Origin: Stichopus chloronotus
Lineage: Eukaryota > Echinodermata > Holothuroidea > Aspidochirotida > Stichopodidae
Assembly: GCA_021234535.1 (NCBI GenBank)
Contig: CM037835.1
Coordinates: forward strand, 7,006,001-7,070,000
Direction: 5' to 3'
Length of the DNA: 64,000 nt
In this document: positions 1 to 14,300 of the stretch, one piece after another
Layout: each line of letters starts with the position of its first letter
Numbering within the stretch: position 1 is the stretch's first letter
The notes under the pieces: model-generated
What the model saw: the letters and a program-made list of their open reading frames with translations, nothing else
What the model was told of the DNA's origin: nothing
The model's database searches: none
Translations under genes and position numbers: made by a program

Positions 1-235
1 AATTAGATCAACAGCCAATAATGATGTGGAATTCATACCCATATCAGCAGTTCATTTGATCAACAGCTAACAATGATGGGGAATTCATACCCTTTCCAGC
101 AGTTGATTTGATCAACAGCCAATAATGATGTGGAATTCATATCCTTTTCAGCAGTTGATTTGATCAACAGCCAATAATGATGTGGAATTCATATCCTTTT
201 CGGCAGTTGATTTGATCAACAGCTTAACAATGATA
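1..235. repeat. 52-bp tandem repeat (minisatellite)
   Basis: The word GATCAACAG recurs at 6, 58, 110, 162 and 214, an exact 52-bp spacing. Each unit also holds AATGATGTGGAATTCAT. Copies differ by a few substitutions, and the array is cut off by the left edge of the window, so its full length is unknown. The last copy decays after about 225. Confidence 0.93.
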
Positions 236-2052
236 TACATAATGTTTTTGCCTGTTGCAGTACATCTGCTTTACATTGCATGATCTCATCTAACCTCTAG
301 TCTTGAGAAATAAAAACATGCAGCAAGAATGACAAACACTTCCTTGATTATGTATTCACAGCACAGCTTCCAATTATGCTGAGTCACTGCTATGAGGGTG
401 ATTTTGTTCATTAGGAAAATAGTTACACTCTGCATCTGACCATACCCTCAACCTGACTAAAATTATCTGCTATCTTTCTTTTTTGTTTTTGAAACATAAA
501 TTTCTGATGGTTGAAAATCCTTCAGATTCAACGAGTCTGCCATGCTACAAGTGCGGACAAATTTGTTCTCATTCATTAGAGCAGCTCTGGATACAAGTGC
601 AAATGTGAACAGATGATAAGAGTGATAGCAAACTGTTTCAGGAATTGCCTCTAATAAAAGAATCACCCCCAATCACACCCATTCTTCAAACAAAGGTAAG
701 CTAACACCATGTCTTTAAAATGAGAATGATAACGAAAAACTCTCTATTGATAAATGGATTTTAAGACATTTTGTGAAACAAAATGGAATGGTAAGGTAGC
801 TTTGATGTGCTACTGCATCAAAACTAATAAAGCACCCTGCTATAAAGTTTGTTTTCAAAACGTACATTCTTGTGGAAGATTCACTGGTCTGGTCGATGGT
901 TAATCACAAGCCAACTGGACTTATTATCGCCACCACAGTCGCCGAAATGTTTTTAATCTATATGGGTCTTAAGCCATGGTCACACCGCTCTGACTACTCA
1001 TGATCCAACAAAACTAAGCACTTGCAGACAGTCGTGAAAAAGTCATAGACAGAGTGGAGAGTCCTATCATTACAACAATACCATGCAACACTGCACCGAC
1101 CCTGAGCGATTGGGTATCATAGATAAACCTGGGTGACAGTGAAGAATTACGTTATCCCACAAACTTCTTGCAGTTCAATTTCACGAGATGTCGCCAATGC
1201 ATAGACATGTACAAATGTGCTGCAGTTCTGGCTGTTTTTGTCTCAATGGCGGAACAGTGCGAAAACATAGCCCAAATAGGCTTTTTAGTCCCTTGTAAAC
1301 TTTCATAAGCCAAAAATACATGAAACATCATGGATACTGTGTGTTTAGTAAACCACCAGTCCTTCACCAAAGTGGCAACACAGGATGTATGTTCCCAATT
1401 TGCCCATGATTTATGAGAGCCGAATCTCCCAATAACAAAATTATGCCATGTTGTTATGAAGAAAATTGTGTATACATGGTCACATGTAAATGCATAGTAA
1501 ACATCAGCAATGAAAAATATTCTGTTTTGTCTTCTTTATATAACTAATCCCAAGTGCCTCGCACATTTTCCACCTTGGCTTGTTGAATAATGTTACTATT
1601 CAAGTGAGTTTTCAAAGTCGGATTGCAAATGCATGGTGTCTCTACCCACATAATTACAAGCATGTTCCCCATTACTTGCATTCAAAATGTTATACATGCT
1701 TGCTATATGATTGCTGGTCAGGTTCCATGTCAAGTAGAATCGTCACGTGACTGTATATTACTTTATTATTGGCTAAACTACAAACGACTGTTCCTTGGGT
1801 CGCAGGAGAGGAAGCCATGACTGACCATGGTCAATCGGGCCAACGGCTAACGACCCTACGAAATTCAATGGAATCGTATTGCTGGCAAAACTGCCACGAC
1901 TATATCTGACGTGAAATCAAGTCTCGTTGGGTCGTGGGTAGTCGGTGCGGTGTGAACCAGGCTTTACTGGCCTTGGGTATAAGAAGCATATTACACACGC
2001 ACATGCAACAATGCGTGAGTGTGCACAGGTGACAGAATCTGAACTGACATAA
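236..2052. other. 3' flank / 3' UTR of the ABHD2 gene, no other gene seen
   Basis: Only short open frames without recognisable protein content occur here. The part nearest the ABHD2 stop codon must include its 3' UTR. I see no further exon, RNA gene or mobile element. Confidence 0.5.
1762..1767 (-). promoter_or_regulatory. candidate ABHD2 polyadenylation signal (AATAAA)
   Basis: TTTATT on the plus strand reads AATAAA on the minus strand, about 285 nt past the ABHD2 stop codon. It is the nearest canonical hexamer I found downstream. The call rests on the hexamer and position only. Confidence 0.35.
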
Positions 2053-2358
2053 TTAGGCTCTCTCTATCTGGCACTGGTTACCATTGGTTTCATACTTGTC
2101 GAGGATAACAGGGTGTATTTTCTGGTTGACTGCCACCTCATAAACAGATTCTACATATCCCACGACGACTCTCTCCAGCCACGAGTATGTGTTCGGTCTG
2201 ATCAGGCCCCCCTCGAAGAAGCCAAGATGGCCGCCGTGCTTGGTCTGAGCAAAGATGGCGTTGGGAGCTTTTTCCACAAATTCCAAAGGGCAGGTGTTGT
2301 ACTTTGGTGGCACAAGAAAATCATCTTCAGAGTGAAGCAGTAAAATTGGTATTTCAAC
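2053..2358 (-). CDS. ABHD2: ABHD2 terminal coding exon 7 (Asp and His of the triad)
   Basis: Encodes residues 327-427 and the TAA stop. It begins VEIPILLLHSEDDFLVPP, where Asp339 is the second D of the pair, and carries KHGGHLGFFEGG with His370. The tail after about residue 395 is variable, as in other family members. The acceptor is CATCCTCGTAG|GTTG. The exon extends 45 nt further 5' than the first in-frame ATG would suggest. Confidence 0.95.
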   Translation of the reverse strand, partial: VEIPILLLHSEDDFLVPPKYNTCPLEFVEKAPNAIFAQTKHGGHLGFFEGGLIRPNTYSWLERVVVGYVESVYEVAVNQKIHPVILDKYETNGNQCQIERA

Positions 2359-5300
2359 CTACGAGGATGAAGAGACAAATATGTAAGATTACTGTTGTCA
2401 AGTTAGAGCTTCAGCATCTTTGAAGGGTGTATAACTGATTGAGATGATTAAGTTGCAACTAATGTTTCACTATACCATAATGAACAACCTGACAAATTAT
2501 TCAAGACAAGAATATGCAGTCTACAATTCAATTAGTGTAGGCAGCCTTTCTTGATGCGGTGTATTTGAGTTTTCTCTTGCATTGGAGTATGTAGTTTATT
2601 CATAAACTGTATGTTTGTAGTTTTTAAACTGTATGTAGTTTATTCATAACTTATTCATAAACGTAGTGTATCCAGTCCACTCTCAAATTATCATACGTAG
2701 CTTCTTCTTGATGTTAATGTTCTTAGATCTATTCTTGAACAAGTATACTTGGTGCAGTCTGAATAGCTGTAAGAAGTTCACTCTTGAGGAAACATTTGTG
2801 GCTCATTTTTGAATTAGCATACATAGGTCCATTCTTGAACAAGTGTAATCTGTCCAGTTTGAACAGGTGTGTGAAGTACACTCTTGAAATAGCACGAGTG
2901 ATTCATTCTAAAGTTAGTGCAAATAAGTTCACCCATGACTTGGTCATGCAGTTGCACTCTTTAAGTAATATACTTCCATTTCTAATCAGTAATACGCATG
3001 TGACCCACTCACAAATAAGACACACATAAATTAGGGTACATAGTCCATCAATTAATTCTAGTATGGCATCTGGTCTGAAAGAAGAGTATGCAGTCCTATT
3101 CATTTACAGTATGTAGTACACTGTCGATTAAGTGTGCGTAGTCCACTTTTGCATTCAAATGTGGAGTGTTCACTCGGGTAAACACTCAAATTGTCTCAAG
3201 CCTCTTTCAGCAAAGTCTCTGTTTGTTGCAACTTTCACATTCAAGTATCTCTCACGCAGTCCTCCTATCGCTTGGCCTTCACCTATCACTTGACCTTCAC
3301 CACACTTGGCTACAATGCACAAAGATCAGCAAATTGTCTGAGAAATGGAAGATTTAAAATTGGGATACCCTGTTGCTTGACATGTAACATTCACAAGGAA
3401 AAATAAATATGCCAAGATGACTAAAGACCAGCCATTATACCAGCACAAATGTGACAACTGGTGCTGTAAGGACAGCTATTATATGAGACCAATTTGACGA
3501 GCAGGCTAATTAAACAAGTGACCTTCCATTCAATCAACAAGTTTTCATCATCACCTGAGACCAAAAACAAATAGTTACCTAGATAATTGACAGTATACTG
3601 CCAACAAGTATCTGTTTGTGTATTCATTAATCCAAGGGCATTAACCCTTGAGCTTAGACCAGTGACTGCCAAAGTATGAGAGTTGTGTTGACAAGTGTGA
3701 GTGATATGTTGCATCACAGGCCAATCAGTGCCATATAGATCACCCAATTGCATCCAATAGTTTGCACGGTATCGACCAATCTCAAAACTGTGCTATTGTG
3801 ATGACATTATGCTTCAAAAAAGGGATTTATAAGAAACTAATACCTTTTATTTTACTTCTCACAGACATTGATTGCTTGCTAGCCTTGCAAAAAAAAACAG
3901 TATCTAAATCATATCACCAGATCACTACAGAGAGTGAAGTCTTGTGACCTATCGTGTGAACAAAACCACAGCAATACAAAAACAAGGCAATGAAATCACT
4001 GATGCTGATAGTGATAATTGGAAAGTTTTACATGACTGTCAAGGACAAAAAAAAAAACCACAAAATCTCGGAGATGTCTTGCGTTTGGTGGTGGATAATT
4101 CTTATTTCTAAATAACATTTCGAAGGATAATATAGTACTGATTAGTGAATGAATTAATAAAGCCAGTTACCTTCCTGAGATGACGAGCAGAGCTACAGTC
4201 CTCATAGTATTCCATGATGTTTGACCAACCCACCATCCTCCTGTTAAAAAATCATAACAAGCATTGGTAGCACAAAATATCTTTGCTGGTCTTCACAAAC
4301 TGATGCAGAATTCAAAACCAATGGAAATCTCTAAAAGTTATCTTTACGGGTGGATGGTCTGATCAACACTGCGATACTACCTTTATATCAGACATGTTAA
4401 AATACCTATGTTAAAAAAAAAAGAAACATTTAGTCTGTGAAGGTTATTGCAAATCCCTTTGCAATTCTTGCACTTTTGAGTGAGGATTTAAGTGTTCTTC
4501 TTTGAGGCTGTAGACATGTCATAAGACATGCAATGAGATCTCTTGGTTTCATTTACAACATCATGACGCAATCACAATCTAACAAATTTAATAACAACAA
4601 GTAGACAATGTCCTTCACATTTCACTGGTCCGTGTACCTCGCAGCAGAAAATGCCTCTCATACAATTCATTTTCGATGCACCCAGCAGGATACAATGCCT
4701 TAAAAACTTCACTTGCAAGACAACCTAGCAGAAGACCTGCAGTGGCCAACCTGTTTTATAATCAAGAAGTCACATCACCACCTTTCAACATTGTGGTTGG
4801 TCACAAAGATTGCAAGTCTGCCCTTTGGTATTTCTTCACTTTATACTATGAGTATTGTGTTAAAAAAAATATGTTCCCAGGTACCAGGTATCCATTTGCA
4901 CTACTCAGTCGGGTAACGGGTACCCAAAACAGGATTAACCTAACTCTGAATTAAGATATAGTCTAGCCATGAATGAACGGAAACACAAACATGATGCGTA
5001 ATAGCCTATACTGTGGCTATGCGATTTCAGTGCTGCAGAAACTTTTGTTTACAGAAAAATTGAACTTCATGGGATGTAAGCTTTCTGATCACGGAAATTC
5101 ACTGAACTAAAATCCCAAACAGAACTTTTGTTTTTTTCTTCACAGAATTGGTGGGTCTGTTTCCTCTACCAGTTCAATTCAAACACAGCTAGTATTTTTC
5201 TAATTTTCATCATGCTTATGCCGTTCAGCAATCAGAATAAAGGTAAATTGTTGTTAGCCTACTAATGCATCGAAACATGTAGCTGAGCCATTTCTTTTTT

Positions 5301-8300
5301 CTTCAGACAGGTACACGTGTTGTTCCTTGAGTTTCAGGTACCTGCATGTTTCATCAGCTACCGGGTACCCAGATACCCGACTCAGGCCTAGACATTCCTT
5401 TAAAATGAAAATGAACACTTGGTAGAATTCTGTTTGACATCCCTTTTTACATGATGGCATTCATGGGTTGTTGTTTTTTTTTCATAAGGATTCCAGAAAC
5501 CTTACTATATTCATGAATCTACTGCATGAGAACCATAAACTTGTGGAATTAAAACAAACAGCAATCACAGAATATTATGGATAACAAACAATGCATGTTA
5601 CTAATCACTCATCATTCCATTACTAGGGTCACGTTCGATGTTTGGATGACTTAAGGGAATCTTTGCGTACAGAAGTAATACAGTCCAGAGACTACCATGA
5701 CTGTCACACTCTGAGAATCAATCTACATCTCAAACAACAACTAATGAATATGGCAAATTAATGTGACCAATTGCAAATTCCATCACAAACCGAGTCTGTA
5801 CCATACATATCCCCTTTGAATTGTGGCACAAGATGTGTGATCAGAATCAAGTTAATGATGGAGTCAAGATACTGTATGAATCACTTTTTGAAATCTTTTT
5901 CAGCATCACGACTGCAAGAGTGAGTTTGCCATTACTGAACTTGAACGTGCTAGCTGAACCAATACAGGGGTATTTTACTGTGGACACAACAACAGTATTC
6001 AAGGTCTCACCTTGATAAATGTTCATCAATGTGGCACAAGCTGGTGGCCCCTAGAATCTGGTCCACATTATACTGGATGGGTTCCAGTCCCTTCTTCTGC
6101 CAAAACTGCTTGGCCCCATCACCGACCAGCATGCTCAAATTCCTGCGAATGAGTTTCAGCATGTTGAGGGTCATCATGAAGTTGTAGATTCGTCTGCCAC
6201 TGTCCCACTCGTGTAACACATCCAGGGCTCTATGAAGCGCAGAAACAGAAATCAGTGTATAAATGATAAATATGCAACGGGGAGATGAAAGCAGAAATAT
6301 CAGTAATTCAAAACAATGGCCATGTAATGGAGGGTATGAACTGTGATTGAGTTTAATACAAGTTTCCCTTTTCAGGCAGCGATAGGAAACAAGATGGCCT
6401 CAGGGGCAGGGGGGACTTTACATCGCTCATCAAGAGAAAACTATTACAACCTTTGGAGACACAGATTTTTAAAAAGCTGGAAGAAGCAGAGGAATGTCAC
6501 TGCCATCTGAAGTACAACTACATACCAATAAATTGATAATTGTACTACTGTATTTAATATTTGCAGAATGTTTATGTACGCTGCATATAAGAGCATGACA
6601 TATTGCAGAAATTATTGTAAAACAAGTAAAAACAGATTCACTGGACAATCTGAAACTGTTCAACTGAGCTGAAAAGATACAAATAAAATAGTCACATGTT
6701 GAGTTGGATTGTTCAGTTCTTTAAAAAAACTCCACCACTTATCTCTATTCTTGTACTATTAGATCCCTTCTAGTATCCTCTTCCTCGCTATCATTCTCCC
6801 ACAAATCTCCCCTACACTGGATAAACTTATCCTGCCTGTTTCCTTTCTCGAGGTATAAATTCCCTTATAAGGTTGCCCATGCAGTTACTACATGCATCAT
6901 CATAGCAACTCCTTGTACCTTGAACTTGAAGTTATATTCAACGTTCCTTGCCAAACACCTGTCAGCTCATCCTGCACTGCAGCTTCATGCCTTGTGCAGC
7001 AATTTTTGAAGTCCGTTGAGATCAATGCAAGTCCTGCGCAGCACAAGAATAGCCTTGCAGTCTGCTCAGGTGCAAGTTTATGTGGAGGGCGCTACCATCG
7101 CTGTAGCAGCAAAAACAGTGCAAAATGCAATACAGCAAAAGTGCTTGAAACAATGATTTAAGAACAGTCAGAACCTTGAAGTATAAATCACAGGAGTTTG
7201 TGAAATTCACAATTTCTGTCAACACATTTATTTAGAATGATACTGCTCAATAGCTAGAAAAGATATGTAGTTGCAATAATTTGGACAAAAATAAAAGCAT
7301 TTCAGCTTGCAGTGATAGCAACAAACTATTAAATTCACATGCTGGTAGTTATGCTTCTTACAATGAGGGCTTGCACTCTCCAGTCTAGAGGAAAAATATG
7401 TGGTAGTTATTGTAGGAACAGTGTTTATAATTGCACAATATATCAGTCAGTAGCTGCATGTCCAGAAGGTGCTTACTTTGAAACCATATGCCCACATGTA
7501 AAGAGCCTAATAGCGCTACTAACTTCCAACTCTATGGAGCAAGTACTTACTTGCTGAAATAGGGGAAGATAGAATACATTGTTGGTATTCTAGAGCTGAC
7601 ATATTAACCAATTCACAGCCACGTACATACTATTATGTAAAATTTCAATCTTCCTCTTTATGTAATTGGCTGAAAAGGGTGGAGTCCAAGTAATGGGCAC
7701 TGGCCGTGAAAGGGTTAACCAAATTTGCCATGGTTGTGAACAGAATGCACACACAATTAAATGGCCCACACTGGTATTATAATCCAGCCTGTGGCATACA
7801 GTATGCTGTATCTACTTCAATGAGATGGTGAAGGAATACGATTGTACTCTGCATTGATTTGAGTATTTAGTGTAACAGTGAGTACAGAGAGCTACAGAAC
7901 TGTATCATTGTTGAAATGGAGCATGGACTAAATTCACTGTAATACTTTATGATACCTATGATGCAACAAGACAGAAGCGTAAGCAGAAATGGCTATGACC
8001 CTGGCATATTCCTGTGTGTCAGAGCAGTACTGTAAGAAGTGAATCTTTTGGGCAAATGACAGGAGACATTTTTCTAGTATCAGCAAATATGATATTCAAT
8101 GGACTATCTCATCCAAAATGTATGACACTGTCTTTCTCATTTGCTTTGGAATAGGATATATTTACTTTTCTGCAACTTCCATACTATCAAAATTATCAGT
8201 CCTTTAATAAGAATTTTCTGCTAACTAAATGTCACCTGATCATATTGTCACTTGAACAATACTTAACAATGCAGTATTATGGCCCTGTCCACTGAAACAA

Positions 8301-11300
8301 CTTCCTCATTTGCCAAAAATGAATGCCAACAGGCACATTCAAGCTGCAACAAAATGTCTAGCATCCAGTTCAATCCACAAACGAACCTTCGTAGAACTTT
8401 TGAAAATTTTGTGATATTACAGACCATGCAGTTCCATATCAGAAAATCAGTTAGTTACACTCATCTTCAACCAATAATTACAATATCACATATATGGGCG
8501 GCACTTAACAGTTACAGTAATAGATACTCTCTCATCATGGCAATTATCAGTTTGACCTTGGCAAAAAACTTGAATAACACACAGTGACCTAAGTATGCTG
8601 GTACAACAAGTACAGACATGATGATGACAGAGACCAGACATCTCAATTACACCCTTACAATCCATCCAAGTGCATGCAGCCTCAATGAACAGTAAATGAT
8701 CTAGAGCACTGTCCATGAATAACACAGACACTTTTGTAACAGTGTTATCTTCATCTTGGAACAACACAAAAAAAAAAATGGCAGAATGGAATTTGGACTT
8801 TTCCCCATATCGTGTTCCTTTAATAAAGCTTTCGTGTCTGTATCCCACAGAGAATACTGTTGATTTTTCAACAATTTTTTTTTTGTATGAAACGTGCACT
8901 ATGACAACGTAACATGCATTCACAATGAGCAGATGGTGTCCTGTCATTGTTTCCCGACTTTAAATGAGTTCAACCTAGCCTCATAGAACCGACATGATGA
9001 TTCATTACACATGATGAACTACAACACCAAAGCGACGAAACTCTGTATTTGGTCGAATAATTCTTGTAATTGTTACTTTACATAATATTACGTTCCAAAC
9101 TCTTTGACAATACCTTGTTTCAAAATAGCGATATTGGCAAATTCTTGAGTAGGAGGTATCCCAATTTACAATAATGGCACCATAAGTTTTATGGCTACCT
9201 CTGCTTCACTGCAATGAAATATTACGACTTATCACAGACACCCGACACTGCTTTCATCTTATTAAGAGAGGGACAAGAATGCCATAAGTTTACTGCGATT
9301 ACACTGATTGATATACCACTATAAAGCCAAACAAATCAAGCAGACTTCCTGTTGCAGAGGATGGTAGGATAAAGCTGTATTAAAATATATTTGTAAGAGG
9401 TGTCTTACTTTGATGCATCAAATTAACCCTCTCCTAAATTTTGAAGTTGTGGCAGTGGGATGTGGGATATCGGAAAGGAATTTTATATGGAACTGCAGGG
9501 AAGGGACCATTTCTTTATATTGCTTTCTTCAGATAAGTCTAACCTCGTGCAGTCATATCCTTGGCAGACAGATAAGGCACATAAGAAATAGTTCTGTCTG
9601 TGAGGACTTTCACCAAGGTATTTGACCACTATGTTAGCACCCATGCTGAATCCAACGCTGACGAGGTTGGTACTCGGAAAGTTCTCCCTGACATACTGGA
9701 TCATTGCATCATACTCCTCTGTGTCACCTGTGGAATAAACAAAACCAAAAGAGAAAGGATGAAAACACTTCTTGGCTGAGTACCATCAAACTGACTCAGG
9801 GATGTCCCCACGCCGGGCAGTGCCGGACGGTGCCGGGCGGTGTTACCCAGCTCTCAAAATCTCCGTCTGGCACTTGCCGTCAATTTCAGCATCACAAATT
9901 TCATTACTTAACTGAATAAAATTGTTAGATTTCTTCAGAATTCTGAGTGAATATCCTTTTTTTACCACAAAACGGCCAAGTAAGCTGAAACATTTCCGCA
10001 CTGGTCGAAACCAAAGTACCGAATTCATAATTTATAATCTAGAGTGCACCATTTTAAATCCAAGCACTCTCCAACCCGCAAAAATTTTTCAAAGGGGAGG
10101 TCCCCTTAGACCCCCCAGGACGCCGATCACAAATTACCGGGCTCTCAAAATGGTCTGGTGACAACCCTGAACTGACTGTTAATATATATTGACATAACTA
10201 GCATGGAGTCTTGGGTATGCTTGTCCAGCCAGAGAAGCGACTACATTTTTTTTCCCTAGTGCTCTAACATCTGTTTAATTCAAAGGGTCACACAATTTGT
10301 CAGTTCACCTTGTTTCTAGAGATGAATGCCAAATGTCAAGTTTCATCCACTATAGTTTTCTATCGAAAGTTTGCATCATGGAAGCAGTTGCTGAAAGAGA
10401 CACAAACAGTGTTCATATATAATAATAAACTTTGGATTGAATGATGTTTCAATTGCTTTTATTGACCCCCCAAAAAATCATGTTTCACTTTGGAAATACT
10501 AATAATCAGTTGTGCCCTGGATACATCCTTAGGTTCAATTAAGGTTAATTTCTCTGTTTAACAAAAACAATGATTCAGTTATAACTAAGGCATTAGTATC
10601 AGGTCTCTGAGTAGACCAACATACTGTATGAGAGTCAGCATCACCTCAAAGGAACAAGTACAACTGAAGTCAACTTGTGATTGGAGTGGAGACCAACATT
10701 CAGAGGTAACTACAGACAAAAATGTGACTGAAGACAATTCTAACTAGAGGGCAGTTCAGTGGTTGCTACAGATGCAAATGTGACTGAAGACAATTCTAAG
10801 TTTATGGCAGTTCACTGGTTGCTACAGACGTAAGTGTGGCTGAAGACAATTCTAACTTTAGGGCGGTTAACTTGTTGCTAAAGGGGTATGTGTGACTGAA
10901 GACAAAATTTTCTAATTTTACGGCAGTTCGCTGGTTGCTACAGACGTAAATGTGACTGAAGACAATTTAACTTTAGGGTAGTTCACTGGTTGCTACAGAT
11001 GTAAGTGGGACTGAAGATAAATTTCCTAATTTTACAGCAGTTCACTGGTTGCTACGGACTTGAGAATGTAACCTTCTGCACATGTCTTGTGTAGAAAGCT
11101 CTTTTCAGAGTTCTGCTTCCTGCACCCACCTCACACCATCTTCGCCACTTTAACTTTTCTTAAATTTTCCCTTGTCCACATACTTTACTCCAGACAAAAT
11201 GATGTATACTACAGTGAGTCAACATCCATCATCTCAGAGCATTTCTAATGCAGAATAACATCACAGCTACACACAGCATGCAAGGGTTTTAAGAGCTACA

Positions 11301-14300
11301 TGCTGTTCTAACCTTTGGGATAATTTCCTTGCAGAAACAGCCTACTGTAATTTCTCCAGGTACTGTACTAACAGTGTAAAAAAATAAATAATTAAATAAA
11401 AGCCCCACCTAAAAAAAAAAACAACACACACCAAATATTTAGAAATGTACAGCAGATGGTTATGCTATAATTGAGAACAGAAACTGCTGTCAACACATAT
11501 ATGTCATTTTACATAAGGTTGTAACACTTTGATCGGTTGTTTTCTAAACTTACATAAGCAAGCAAATTCCCAAATCAAATCTCTTCAAAGATCAAGGTCA
11601 CCGGATTGAACTACTTCACAAAGTAGATGTGAAATTGCACTTTTTAACAAAATACAGCATGAGCCACGACAGCGTTTGCCGAGAGGTTTACTGCACAAAT
11701 TGTTTGTAACTTCAAATGATATATTGACCAGTGATATTTAAGGAATAGAAATGGTGGACTTGTAAAATTATTTCAAAGTACAAACTGGGAGTTAATTGGC
11801 ACATTGATGAATGTAAAGGTAAACTGATGGCCATAACACATGAAATGAAGTGAAAAGTCACACCAGAGGATTTGTTCACAGTTCTTAAATAGTTGATACA
11901 TAAATACACTGATGCACATCTGACTATCCAAAGACCACATACAAGTGCATAGATGACTTGCTATGATGGACACATCAATGGAAGGACAGATGAGTTTCTA
12001 AGGACCATAACAACTGAACAGAGGTCTATACACAAAACGGTCTACTTTCAACACCAGCTACCAGATCTATGGAAATGAAATTGCTAATGGACACATTGAA
12101 CAAATGAATGCAGAATGTGTGCAAGGAAAGCTGAATCTGGGCACAAATATCTGATATATATTTGTTACTTTGAGTAAATGAAGAGCATCTGTTCAGCGCA
12201 AGTGAATGGATGATGATGACAGCATGAACAAATGAATGACCAATGAAATATGTCCAGACAAATGAGTAGCCACAAGCACATTTAATGGAATCATATATGT
12301 TGATATTTAGAGAATGACATTTTGGTAAAGAACGTTGATGGAATGAAAAGGAATAAATTCTGATCATTAAAATGAGCAGCCCATTTGCAAAGGCAGCAAA
12401 ATATTTACATCATCCACAACGGATGTCAAACAGTATCAACTATGAATTTAAAACAACATATAAACGATGAAGGTAAAATGACATCAACACTGAATGTAAA
12501 AAAAATCAACATGAACAAAGAATGAAAAACAACATCAACAACAAATGGAAAACAACATCAACAGCAAATGTAACCTTTATCAGCAAATGGATGGGAAAAA
12601 ACTGTTTTATCAAATATTGATAAAGTATCATTAATGAGACAGGAATTCTTCCAACCAAAGTTTACTGCCTACTCATTAGGATGCTTGCAAAGCTAAAAGC
12701 AAAAATTATAGATAAGTATCTGTTGTATATAGACTAACTAGATAACAAACAATTTAATCAAATATGGAACCAAATGTCAGGAGATATTCATACAATGAAA
12801 AACAAGTTGTTCCACCGAATGACAAAACAAATTATTTTCAGAAAACAGACAATGGATTGTATGACGTCTTTGGTCATTGTGCCAAGCAACGGCAGAGTCA
12901 GAACACTGACTCAACGGAAGATGACTGAGTGGAGGAATAAATGAATGACTACTGAAAATGCGGGGACCAATCTGAGCAACAAACAAGATAATAAGCCGAG
13001 GAAGGAGAGGAGACCTCAAGAGCAAACGACAAAATGACACACGGTGACAAAGAGAGAGATAAATAACATAACAAAGAATAAAGATAAATAAACATTTCCT
13101 GATACTGCTACCTAGAAACAGTTTTTTGCTTCCAGGTTTCCTTGCATGACTGAAATGAGATAAAATTGAGCTTGACTAGTTCTCACCATAGGTGAACATT
13201 CTCGGCGAGGTGATTGGAACGCTCTCCAGGGCACCAATGTGATTTAGTACTGCGACACGGAATCCCTGATGTTGAGAATAGTCTACAAATGATTTTATAT
13301 ACTTCTTTTCACTGCTGTTGGCTATGCCAGGACAGATGCATAGAGTGATATCTCCTGTGAAAAAGGAAATGAGAAATGGATCACAGCTACACTCACTTGC
13401 TAACGCCTTCATTCATATGGTGTGTATGTACTCAAAGTAAATGAATGGTAAATTACAGATGACCTCCCACAACTCAGAGGTCAAGGTTGTTGATTTTATT
13501 GATCTTTTTTAATAAAAAAAAATCATGGTATAACTCAGTGATTGAAGAGTCACAAAACATTGATTTAAGTCATGAGATTTTAACTCAAATAACAATTTAT
13601 TCAAATCAAACAACCCTGTCAGAGGATCAAATTGCTCCATAGCATTCCTTATAAGGTGAAATAATACTGCCACAGATATACACTGCATCTTATTCTCAGA
13701 TTTGTGCAACCCACTCATGGAAGTTAAAGTAGGTCGCTGCATGTGACTTGCATAATTCCGTGAGGAAAATTAGTGCAGAGGCTGACAGCTTCAAACAACA
13801 AGCACCATTAATCAAATAGCCCAATCCAATCTGATTATGACTCTCTACTGGTCTGGGATTAAAACATAACACCATATTCATTATAAAAGTTTATTTTGAA
13901 AAGTCAAACGCATATCCACCCTGGATTCAAAGCTATCTTCAGCTGTGAGCAAGAGAAATACCTCACAAGAACAGAAGGAATACCAAACATGAAAGCGGCA
14001 GCTGCAGGCTGTAAATTTGCATATGATATGCGTAAAACACCAAACACTGTACAAATGATACGTCAAAGTCAAGAGATGCACCTAGTTTCAATCCTACTTA
14101 TCATGCTTTGGGATAAAGCACACTTGACAAGGATCAGCTTTAACTTTCATCCTACTGGAAAACAACTTCAGATAAATAGGCATGTATGGAACACTGTACA
14201 AACCTTATTTGCACCCTGTTCACTCCCCCAATGTTTCACCACCTTTTGCATTAGATCCACATAGGGGTCTTCCTTGAAAACTTTTGGCTTGGGATAACTG

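Noticed and set aside
8486..8947. 153-codon open frame on the minus strand
   Set aside because: It lies in ABHD2 intron 4, has low-complexity stretches, no recognisable domain and no supporting splice sites. Several frames of 60-120 codons with no protein character occur across this AT-rich window.
10690..11060. Regularly spaced repeats resembling a CRISPR array
   Set aside because: Units are contiguous and diverged, without unique spacers, in an animal intron. It is a minisatellite.
13896..14264. 122-codon open frame on the plus strand
   Set aside because: No recognisable motif and opposite strand to the gene that contains it. It borders the gag-like pseudogene but is not continuous with it.
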